The translations under genes and the position numbers were made by a program. DNA of 5,689 nucleotides, taken from NCBI GenBank assembly GCA_021286925.1, contig JAJTBL010000126.1:1-5689 (forward strand). The letters are read 5' to 3'. Origin of the DNA: Spirochaetia bacterium. Its GTDB lineage: Bacteria; Spirochaetota; Spirochaetia; Treponematales; Rectinemataceae. Below the pieces are notes generated by a model. That model was not told where the DNA came from and did not search any database. It saw nothing but the letters and a program-made list of their open reading frames with translations. This document shows, one piece after another, positions 1 to 5,320 of this stretch (positions are counted from its first letter, which is position 1; each line of letters starts with the position of its first letter).

Positions 1-177
1 GGCTTCCTCGAGTGTGCCATTGATAAAACGCCTGACAACCCGGATATTCACGTCGGCTTCGAGCAATGCCATTTTTATCTGCTCGATGGCATCTTCAACG
101 TTTTTTTCCGAGATGGAGGATTTGCCGCTTATGGTGCGAAATACATCGCTGAATTTTTCACTTATCTTCTCGAGCAT
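1..177 (-). CDS. ffh: Signal recognition particle protein Ffh, N-terminal fragment
   Basis: Ffh is the SRP54-family GTPase that binds 4.5S RNA and signal sequences and delivers nascent membrane or secreted proteins to FtsY at the inner membrane. Only the first 59 codons are present; the gene continues past the left edge, with no stop. The visible part is the helical N domain: it opens MLEKISEKFSDVFRTISGK and contains the very characteristic MALLEADVN followed by VVRRFI, which matches the Ffh family pattern (ALLEADV...VV..F). FtsY shares a related N domain, but the short N-terminus with no acidic leader favours Ffh. The ATG at 175-177 is chosen because it gives the family's normal start and is preceded by AGG about 5 bases upstream. 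The GTPase G domain and M domain lie outside the window. Confidence 0.92.
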   Translation of the reverse strand, partial: MLEKISEKFSDVFRTISGKSSISEKNVEDAIEQIKMALLEADVNIRVVRRFINGTLEEA

Positions 178-210
178 GAAAACCTGCCTTGCTGTCGCTT
201 GATTTCTTCA

Positions 211-216
211 ATTATA
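211..216 (-). promoter_or_regulatory. Possible -10 element upstream of ffh
   Basis: On the minus strand the hexamer TATAAT occurs 34 bases ahead of the ffh ATG, a plausible place for a sigma-70 -10 box. No good -35 hexamer sits 16-18 bases upstream: the positions hold CAAACC or CCAAAC, inside the hairpin at 225-246. There is no extended -10 TGn either. It is therefore only a candidate, and ffh may instead be read through from the HD-domain gene. Confidence 0.3.
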
Positions 217-224
217 TCGGCCGT

Positions 225-246
225 GCCGAGCCTGGTTTGGCTCGGC
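225..246. repeat. GC-rich perfect inverted repeat between the HD gene and ffh
   Basis: GCCGAGCC (225-232) and GGCTCGGC (239-246) are perfect complements around a 6-base loop. The plus-strand RNA could extend this by two pairs (223-224 with 247-248, one of them G-U). It lies between the HD gene stop and the ffh start, where an intrinsic terminator or attenuator would sit. Neither strand shows the expected T-run after the stem, so it is not called a terminator. It could act as an mRNA-stabilising 3' hairpin or a protein-binding dyad. Confidence 0.5.
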
Positions 247-317
247 GGCTTCTCAATGAAAATCTATATTCAAACGAATGAATGGTCAATGAGGCGGCAT
301 AAGGATGAAAAATTAGG

Positions 318-884
318 CTATAGACTGCCCTTGAGCCCGACAGCCTCGGCCTCTTTTCTCAACGCTAGAATAGTTTCAGCGATCAGTGTTTCAAGGGGCA
401 AACCAAGCATGGCAGCCCCTTTTTCTATGACATCGCGTCTGACGCCCGCTGCAAATGCCGCACTCCCCCATTTTTTCTTGACGGATTTTACTTCCATGTC
501 AAGAACGCTTTTAGACGGCCGGACATAGGCACAGGCGGCAATGAATCCAGTCAGCTCGTCAACCGCAAAAAGATATTTTTCCATGCGATGTTCTGGCTCT
601 ACCGCACTGCAGATGCCCCATCCATGGCTCTCAACGGCATGAATAAACGCTTCGTCAAAGCCCGCTTTTTCCAGAATTTCTCTCGAGTGCTGAAGATGCT
701 CCTCAGGGAATTGCTGGTAATCCACATCATGCAGTAATCCGACAATACCCCAGAATTCCGGATCGAATCCTTCTTTTTCGGCAAAGTGCCGCATGGCCGC
801 TTCAACCGAAAGCGCATGCCTGTACAGCGAATCTTCTGAATTATACGTCCTCCAGAGCTGGATAGCCTTTTCCCGGCTTATCAT
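318..884 (-). CDS. HD-superfamily predicted hydrolase (HDIG-type)
   Basis: This 188-residue protein has an HD metal-binding fold, a family of metal-dependent phosphohydrolases; its substrate cannot be read from the sequence. Visible ligand candidates are H23 (in YRHA), H52-D53 (in LLHDVDY), H87 (in ESHGWG) and D109 (in FAVDELTG). The run DELTGFI, then VRPSK and EVKSVKKK, resembles the stand-alone predicted HD hydrolases I know as COG2316; that is recognition from memory, not a search result. No signal peptide, membrane segment or second domain is seen, so it is probably cytosolic. The ATG at 882-884 is preferred over an upstream in-frame TTG at 900-902 because AAGGAGA lies 6 bases before the ATG, and the TTG reading would run through that ribosome site. 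It lies between the PBP gene (166 bases upstream) and ffh (140 bases downstream) on the same strand, with no obvious functional link to either. Confidence 0.88.
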   Translation of the reverse strand: MISREKAIQLWRTYNSEDSLYRHALSVEAAMRHFAEKEGFDPEFWGIVGLLHDVDYQQFPEEHLQHSREILEKAGFDEAFIHAVESHGWGICSAVEPEHRMEKYLFAVDELTGFIAACAYVRPSKSVLDMEVKSVKKKWGSAAFAAGVRRDVIEKGAAMLGLPLETLIAETILALRKEAEAVGLKGSL

Positions 885-890
885 GTTCGT

Positions 891-897
891 TCTCCTT
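891..897 (-). promoter_or_regulatory. Ribosome binding site of the HD-domain gene
   Basis: AAGGAGA on the minus strand, 6 bases before the ATG at 882-884. It decides the start in favour of that ATG over the TTG at 900-902, which lies upstream of the site. The strong inverted repeat at 913-949 ends 15 bases upstream of it. Confidence 0.8.
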
Positions 898-912
898 TTC
901 AAAGCGGAACTT

Positions 913-949
913 AACCTATTTCAAAACTCGTTTAATTTTGAAATAGGTT
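913..949. repeat. Perfect 14-bp inverted repeat in the HD gene leader
   Basis: AACCTATTTCAAAA (913-926) is the exact reverse complement of TTTTGAAATAGGTT (936-949), with a 9-base spacer. On the minus strand it sits just upstream of the ribosome site of the HD gene. No T-run follows the stem in either direction, so it is a poor intrinsic terminator. Candidate roles are an operator for a dimeric repressor or an AU-rich 5'-UTR hairpin. It directly abuts the block at 949-1012 that resembles 5084-5158. Confidence 0.7.
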
Positions 950-1012
950 TTGCGCTTTCTCGCGGCTCTTGAGAACCGCTGTGAAACACGCGTAATTTTA
1001 GACTGCTCTTTC
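949..1012. repeat. Diverged intergenic repeat, copy 1
   Basis: This non-coding block between the PBP gene and the HD gene matches 5084-5158 in ordered words on the same strand. The first 19 bases match at 16 positions (TTTGCG-TTTCT-GCGG-T); then AGAAC, AAACACGC, AATTTT and TCTTTC follow in the same order. The spacing is similar except for about 13 extra bases in copy 2 after the first block and a 2-base insertion here between AAACACGC and AATTTT. It also contains a short imperfect hairpin (GCGG at 962-965 with CCGC at 976-979). Role unknown: it may be a small dispersed repeat or a shared regulatory segment. Confidence 0.5.
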
Positions 1013-1050
1013 AGAATGCGCCAGCACTTTAAAAAAGCCTCACGATGAAA

Positions 1051-2814
1051 CTATTGCAAAGTAAACACAAGCTTCATGCCCGGAGAGACTGGGGTTCCTG
1101 GCGCCGGGTCCTGTCCGACCACATAGCCATCGCCCTGTATAACTATGGAAACTGATTTGTCGGATACGAGTTCCAGCAATGCGCGCTTTGGCATGCCTGT
1201 CATGTCCGGAACTGTAGAATCGAGGGTAATCCGAGGCAATGGCGCGATGACAACGGTGCCGTCATGCCGAATCAAGGGCGATTTATCCCGCGGGAGATCC
1301 ATGCTTGTAAGCACAGCTTCAGCCGCCTGACGAAGGACAGGCGCGGCAATCTGTCCGCCAAGGTACGAGGGGCCTTTGGGTTTGATTATTGCGATATAAA
1401 GCGCAATTTTTGGATTATCCGCAGGGAAAATGCCAAGCGTGGAGGCGATGTAATCTTTATCCGAATAGGCTCCGGTCTGTGGATCGGTCATTTGCGCCGT
1501 TCCGGTTTTTACTGCCATGCGGACATCCTGCACCTTTGCCCGCCAGCCTGTCCCCTCCATCGTAGCCGCGCTTTCCATCGCCGTTATGATTTCGTGTGCT
1601 GTCTTTTCAGAAATCACCCGCCTGACTTCCTGGACTTCATGCTCGTACACGACCTCACCATCAGCGGTTTCGATTTTTTTAACGGTCGTCGGCTGCAGAA
1701 GAACACCGCCGTTTGCAACCGCCGATGCCGCGGTTATCATCTGCAGAGCCGTTACCAGCACCTCTTGTCCGATTGCTAGCGTCGGTTTTGTCCGTGCTGA
1801 CCATTTTTCCGGCTCTTTGAGCCTGCCAGAGCTCTCGCCTGAAAGTCCGACACCTGTTTTCATGCCAAAACCGAACGAAGCCAAGCGCTGATACAGGTCA
1901 ATATCGGAGACAAGATCCGAGGCATACCCGACACCTGCATTGGAACTATGCGCCAGAATGCCGGCAAGATTCTGCATTCCATACACATGCAAATCTTTTA
2001 TCACAATTTTCTGCCCGTTAGCCAAGGTCTTTCGATATGCGCCGTCGCAATTGAACACCGTATTCGGCGTGATGGCCCCCATGTCCAGAATTGAAGCCAT
2101 GGAAAAAACCTTGAAAACCGAACCAGGCTCATACGCGTAGAGCGACAGAAGATCCTTTCGCTGGTTTTCGTTATATGACCAGTAATTGTTCGGATCATAG
2201 CCCGGCTGGACAACATACGCGAGGATTTCTCCGTTTGTTACATCCATGGCAACAGCCATGACAGCGTCCGCAGAGTTTTCCTTGACCGCAGTGCTCGCAA
2301 TTTTTTCAATCATGTATTGCAGGTTGGCATCAATGGTCAGCACGACGGTATTGCCACGCGGCTGTTTTCTCGCCGCAACCCCCGCCAATCCGAAACTTTC
2401 CCGGATTTTTCTCTGTTTTGGCGAAAGCTCGTTTTCGTACTTTATTTCCACTCCATCCCGTCCAATATTGCCCTCACCGGTAAAACCGATCAGATACGAT
2501 GCAAGACTTCCCTCGGGATACAGCCGACCCGATATCTCCTCGATCTGGACACCCTTGAATTTCCCAGTCTTCTGCGCGTCACGAATCTTCTGAGCTGTGT
2601 CGGCTGAAACCCGTTTTGCCGCATAGAAATAATTGACTGTCTTATCCTGGTATTTTTCCGTGATCTGCTCGCCGGTCACTAGCTCGCTATTCGACCCATC
2701 TTTTTCAGAGGCGAGCGCCAATTGGACAAATCGGCTGTAAACCAGCCCCGCGAACAGGATAAGAATCACGGTGATGAAAGTCAGCCTGCCGTTTGATATT
2801 TTTGTGGTGCCCAT
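1051..2814 (-). CDS. Class B penicillin-binding protein (FtsI/PBP2-like) with C-terminal PASTA domain
   Basis: This 587-residue peptidoglycan D,D-transpeptidase cross-links stem peptides in the periplasm, anchored by one N-terminal membrane helix (about 12-34). The remaining part of the dimerisation (pedestal) domain is seen at about 60-150 (GRLYPEGSLASYLIGF, then GRDGVE). The transpeptidase domain runs from about 155 to 505, with all three active-site motifs intact: S232-V-F-K235 (after YEPG), S290-S-N292 and K436-T-G-T439. A single PASTA-like module fills about 535-586. The usual N-terminal RGxIxDRxG motif of class B PBPs is absent; the protein goes from the helix straight to a short polar linker (see findings). 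The ATG at 2812-2814 has AAGG 5 bases upstream and starts 10 bases after the lepB stop, so the two are almost certainly one transcript. FtsI is the likelier assignment over an elongation PBP2, because of the PASTA module and FtsI-like spacing, but I do not give a symbol. Confidence 0.93.
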   Translation of the reverse strand: MGTTKISNGRLTFITVILILFAGLVYSRFVQLALASEKDGSNSELVTGEQITEKYQDKTVNYFYAAKRVSADTAQKIRDAQKTGKFKGVQIEEISGRLYPEGSLASYLIGFTGEGNIGRDGVEIKYENELSPKQRKIRESFGLAGVAARKQPRGNTVVLTIDANLQYMIEKIASTAVKENSADAVMAVAMDVTNGEILAYVVQPGYDPNNYWSYNENQRKDLLSLYAYEPGSVFKVFSMASILDMGAITPNTVFNCDGAYRKTLANGQKIVIKDLHVYGMQNLAGILAHSSNAGVGYASDLVSDIDLYQRLASFGFGMKTGVGLSGESSGRLKEPEKWSARTKPTLAIGQEVLVTALQMITAASAVANGGVLLQPTTVKKIETADGEVVYEHEVQEVRRVISEKTAHEIITAMESAATMEGTGWRAKVQDVRMAVKTGTAQMTDPQTGAYSDKDYIASTLGIFPADNPKIALYIAIIKPKGPSYLGGQIAAPVLRQAAEAVLTSMDLPRDKSPLIRHDGTVVIAPLPRITLDSTVPDMTGMPKRALLELVSDKSVSIVIQGDGYVVGQDPAPGTPVSPGMKLVFTLQ

Positions 2815-2824
2815 ATCTGCCTTG

Positions 2825-3268
2825 TTATCTGAATTTCAGGGGAAATATCACTTTGCCCAGTATATTATTCATCGGCACGGCGCCAAATTCTCTTGAATCG
2901 ACAGATTCGAATTTATTATCACCCCGGAGAAAGTATCCCTTCAGCAATCTTGCCTTTTCCGTATCAATCAGAAATTCGAAATCCGAAACACGTTTGATAA
3001 TCAGCATCCCCGTATCGGGACGGGCCGCGGCGACAATATCGCCCTTCTGCGGTTCTTTCCAGGTAAAAAGGTATGCGCCGGAAACTCCCCGCAGTCCATA
3101 GGCACATTTCAATATGAAGACAATATCGCCCTCAGCATAGCTGGGGAGCATGGATCGACCCTGAATCAGCGCCGCGTCAATGACAAAAAAGCGTGCCAGG
3201 AAAAAAACGATAATGACGATGAGTATGATCCGAAGAATGCTCAATGAATTCTTGTGCCGAGACGTCAT
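2825..3268 (-). CDS. lepB: Signal peptidase I (S26 family), short form
   Basis: Leader peptidase cleaves signal peptides from exported proteins at the outer face of the inner membrane using a Ser-Lys dyad. With the start used here the protein has 147 residues. One hydrophobic signal-anchor segment lies at about 10-31. The catalytic serine is S39 in QGRSMLPS, the general-base lysine is K92 in LIIKRV, and the family's last conserved box is clear at GDN 116-118 and S122/DSR 124-126 followed by FGAVP. It is far shorter than the E. coli enzyme, with one anchor and no large insertion domain, as in many Gram-positive-type and other compact forms. In-frame starts exist at TTG 3278-3280, ATG 3272-3274 and ATG 3266-3268. 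The last is chosen because GAG lies 7 bases before it, but the evidence is thin. It is the first gene of the lepB-PBP pair and diverges from the M23 gene, with only 46 bases between the two starts. Confidence 0.9.
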   Translation of the reverse strand: MTSRHKNSLSILRIILIVIIVFFLARFFVIDAALIQGRSMLPSYAEGDIVFILKCAYGLRGVSGAYLFTWKEPQKGDIVAAARPDTGMLIIKRVSDFEFLIDTEKARLLKGYFLRGDNKFESVDSREFGAVPMNNILGKVIFPLKFR

Positions 3269-3314
3269 TTTCATACTCAATTATCGACAGGTTTCAGCCG
3301 ATATTCGAAGAACA

Positions 3315-4751
3315 ATGGCATATAAAGACGATTTTTCGCCCTCGCACGATACTGAGGACCTCAGCTGGCCTGAAATACCCGATATTCAGGCGCCTGCGAG
3401 AAAAAATCCCTTTGTGTCTATCCAGCATGGCAGCAGTGTAGCCAGCGCTTCACACAGGCCAGCAAAACTTAATCCGCTTCTGAGCCAGAAAAAGAAAAAG
3501 ATATCATATTTCAAGATAAGAAAAGCACTTGTAGAAAAAATAAACACGAGTGCCTTCAACCGCCGGGGAAAGCTTGCTGAACAAAAAACAGCAAAAAAGC
3601 AGTGGCCGGTCTTAAAAAAAAATCCGTTTGCTGGATCGAAAAAAAATTCAGGCGATTTCGCATCTCCAACTGCAAAGACCGCGGTGCATCCTTTGCCGCA
3701 CTTTGCAAGCTTAAAAGCTAAATTTTCCTTGAAAAACACCTTTGCAGAGTTCGCATCCGGGCTCGCTGGCGGACTGCAAGCGGCAAAGACTCGCTTTTCT
3801 GAGCCCCCCCGTTTGCGCATGTTCCCGCTGATCGGCGGTTTTCTGATCCTCGCTGCCATATTATCGGCAGGGGCTGTAACACTTGGCAATATTCGAAAGT
3901 TTCCAGTCTCATCATCGCTTTTGCTTCCCGATGAAGATTCGGCCCAAGCTGCGCTGATGGCTTATATATCTCCGGATCAGCCGCAGGACCAAGCCCAGAG
4001 CAAAGAAAAACTGCCGCCCTTGCCGGCTGCGCTGTCTGTGAGGAACTATACAGTTCGCTCGGGAGACAGCATCGCTTCGCTGGCAAAACGCTTTGGTCTG
4101 CGCGCCGATACCATAATTGCGATGAACAATCTTCAGAGCCAGTCTTCGATCACAGCTGGACGATCTCTCAAAATCCCCAATATGGACGGCATTGTCCACA
4201 AAGTGCGAAAAGGCGAAAATCTTTCTTCCATCGCGAAAGCCTACGGCGCGGACATAACCAAACTGGTGGATGTCAATGAACTCGCCAGCGCTACACTGAA
4301 CTCAGGTCAGAGTCTCTTTATCCCGAATGCTCGGCTCGCTTCGGCAACACTTAAGAATTTCTATGGAGAAAGCTTTGTCTGGCCAGTCCGCGGCTCAATA
4401 TCCTCGCCGTTTGGGTATCGATCCAACCCCTTCTCCGGACTCCGGACCTTCCATTCAGCCATCGATATAGTTGTCAACAAAGGCACACCGGTAAAAGCGA
4501 CCAGCGACGGCATTGTCGCAGATACAGGGTATAATAGCGTTTTCGGCAATTATATCATCATTCGGCATGACAATGGCTATCAGTCGCTCTATGCACATTT
4601 GAGCGAGATCAGTGTCAGGCAAGGCTCCAAAGTCACGCAATCCGCCACGATTGGGCGCTCCGGCAATACAGGACAGAGCACGGGACCGCACCTTCATTTC
4701 AGCATTTTCAAAAATGGGCAGGCCCTCGATCCGCGCAAACTCCTCAAATAG
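3315..4751 (+). CDS. Membrane-anchored LysM-LysM-M23 peptidoglycan endopeptidase
   Basis: This 478-residue cell-wall hydrolase has four parts. An unusual Lys-rich N-terminal tail (1-168) is presumed cytosolic. A membrane helix follows at about 169-190. Two LysM modules (about 244-288, opening YTVRSGDSIASLAKRFG, and 293-338, opening VHKVRKGENLSSIA) should bind glycan. The C-terminal M23/LytM peptidase domain spans about 354-478. Zinc ligands of the family are present as H380 and D384 (HxxxD) and H461, with catalytic H428 (YAHL) and H459 (HLH). The domain therefore looks catalytically competent, unlike degenerate EnvC/NlpD-type activators. The ATG at 3315-3317 is preferred. In-frame starts back to 3180 would place 45 extra codons antisense to the lepB N-terminus and have no ribosome site. 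The chosen start has only a weak GAAG upstream, so its initiation is uncertain. Homopolymer runs A9, A8 and C7 lie in the tail region. Confidence 0.92.
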   Translation: MAYKDDFSPSHDTEDLSWPEIPDIQAPARKNPFVSIQHGSSVASASHRPAKLNPLLSQKKKKISYFKIRKALVEKINTSAFNRRGKLAEQKTAKKQWPVLKKNPFAGSKKNSGDFASPTAKTAVHPLPHFASLKAKFSLKNTFAEFASGLAGGLQAAKTRFSEPPRLRMFPLIGGFLILAAILSAGAVTLGNIRKFPVSSSLLLPDEDSAQAALMAYISPDQPQDQAQSKEKLPPLPAALSVRNYTVRSGDSIASLAKRFGLRADTIIAMNNLQSQSSITAGRSLKIPNMDGIVHKVRKGENLSSIAKAYGADITKLVDVNELASATLNSGQSLFIPNARLASATLKNFYGESFVWPVRGSISSPFGYRSNPFSGLRTFHSAIDIVVNKGTPVKATSDGIVADTGYNSVFGNYIIIRHDNGYQSLYAHLSEISVRQGSKVTQSATIGRSGNTGQSTGPHLHFSIFKNGQALDPRKLLK

Positions 4752-4771
4752 AACCGCCCTTTGATGCAGCA

Positions 4772-4827
4772 TCGCCGGAACGGCGTCGCCGGGACGGCGT
4801 CGCCGGAACGGCGTCGCCGATACAGCG
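4772..4827. repeat. Tandem array of four 14-bp GC-rich self-complementary units
   Basis: The unit TCGCCGGAACGGCG occurs at 4772-4785, again with one change (GGGA for GGAA) at 4786-4799, exactly at 4800-4813, and as a degenerate fourth copy (TCGCCGATACAGCG) at 4814-4827. Each of the first three units contains a 5-bp dyad, CGCCG...CGGCG, around a 3-base loop. The unit junctions form CGGCG-T-CGCCG, so the array can fold within or between units. It begins 20 bases after the M23 stop codon. It may act as a 3'-end hairpin for the M23 transcript, or be a minisatellite. Confidence 0.85.
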
Positions 4828-5083
4828 ACGATGGTAGAGCGATGATTCTGTAAGCCCTTCCTCGCTATATGAAAAATCAGACAGTCGCTGAGGCTTTCTG
4901 TATCTCTTTTCATACACCACATCAGCTTGGCCGGCTCACTTCGATTATTGCGCAATCTGCATCGGTCGACACATTATCCGCATATCCGGAAAATCCAGAC
5001 AATCTGCCTTGCATCTTTTGCATCTCAATCAAAAATGCAGAGAAATGAGCCAATTTTAATACTTTATTATTTTTAAAATATTC

Positions 5084-5158
5084 TTTGCGGTTTCTTGCGG
5101 TTTATTTCTTTAATTAAGAACTACTTTGAAAAACACGCAATTTTTGAGGTAGTCTTTC
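5084..5158. repeat. Diverged intergenic repeat, copy 2
   Basis: This is the counterpart of 949-1012, in the same strand orientation. It starts with a tandem 10-mer, TTGCGGTTTC then TTGCGGTTTA (5085-5104), followed by TTAAGAAC, AAACACGC, AATTTT and TCTTTC in the order seen in copy 1. It can fold as ACTAC (5120-5124) with GTAGT (5149-5153), enclosing AAAAA/TTTTT around CACGCAA. Copy 1 does not clearly preserve that stem, so a conserved RNA structure is not established. A degenerate echo of the GCGGTTTCT-TGCGGTTT pattern follows at about 5162-5177. Confidence 0.5.
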
Positions 5159-5241
5159 TCACGGTTTCTGCAGTTTGAAAGATCCTCATGCAGGTATTTT
5201 TTCGAATCCAATTAATCGCATTCTATGCTGCTCAATACCGC

Positions 5242-5294
5242 GCAAAAATCATAAAAAATCCCCCAAACTTTCATGATTTTGGCTCGATTTTTGC
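5242..5294 (+). promoter_or_regulatory. Overlapping alternative stems in the presumed sigma-gene leader
   Basis: GCAAAAATC (5242-5250) is perfectly complementary to GATTTTTGC (5286-5294). The overlapping AAAATCAT (5245-5252) is perfectly complementary to ATGATTTT (5273-5280). The two stems share their 5' arm and exclude each other. A third option pairs CCAAA (5263-5267) with TTTGG (5278-5282). The outer stem ends about 11 bases before the ribosome site of the sigma gene. Whether it is transcribed depends on an unmapped promoter, and AT-rich pairing of this kind can arise by chance. Confidence 0.35.
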
Positions 5295-5305
5295 AGTCAT
5301 TTTAA

Positions 5306-5312
5306 AGAGGAG
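5306..5312 (+). promoter_or_regulatory. Ribosome binding site of the sigma factor gene
   Basis: AGAGGAG lies 8 bases before the ATG at 5321-5323. It is the strongest ribosome site on the plus strand of this window and fixes the start. Confidence 0.8.
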
Positions 5313-5320
5313 TTCTAATC

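Larger units (their letters stand above)
4752..5320. other. Long intergenic region between the M23 gene and the sigma factor gene
   Basis: There is no convincing gene here. In order it holds: the 14-bp tandem array (4772-4827); a stretch to about 5045 with no clear structure apart from one weak 59-codon open frame without a ribosome site (4869-5048); a very AT-rich part with a short dyad ATTTTAA/TTAAAAT (about 5053-5079); the diverged repeat copy 2 (5084-5158); and the presumed leader of the sigma gene with overlapping stems (5242-5294). I found no intrinsic terminator with a GC stem and T-run after the M23 stop, and no sigma-70 promoter with two good hexamers. The best weak pair is TTCGAA/TATGCT with 17-base spacing, near 5200-5230. 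Confidence 0.7.

Noticed and set aside
1022..1050. T6 run on the minus strand just after the PBP stop as an intrinsic terminator
   Set aside because: The bases before the T-run offer only a 3-bp stem (TCA/TGA), which is too weak to call.
3180..3314. Upstream in-frame starts that would lengthen the M23 protein by up to 45 residues
   Set aside because: The extra residues are the antisense of the lepB N-terminus, no ribosome site precedes them, and the ATG at 3315 gives a sensible intergenic start.
3386..3889. 167-codon minus-strand open frame across the M23 N-terminal tail
   Set aside because: It is the antisense of a Lys-rich coding region, reading as Phe-rich low complexity, with no ribosome site or domain.
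4764..4853. 29-codon frame running through the 14-bp repeats
   Set aside because: The repeat unit is not a multiple of three, so the frame cycles through unrelated codons. There is no ribosome site, so the pattern is better explained at DNA/RNA level.
4880..4912. ACAG...CTGT pairing followed by a short T-rich run as a terminator for the M23 gene
   Set aside because: Only four pairs, a long unpaired loop, and the T-run does not follow the stem directly.
4455..4955. 166-codon minus-strand open frame over the end of the M23 gene and the 14-bp array
   Set aside because: It is antisense to the well-supported M23 catalytic domain, translates the GC repeat into RRRRP-type low complexity, has no recognisable domain and no ribosome site.
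5174..5197. TTGAAA and TATTTT as a sigma-70 promoter for the sigma gene
   Set aside because: The spacer is about 14 bases, outside the usual 16-18 range.
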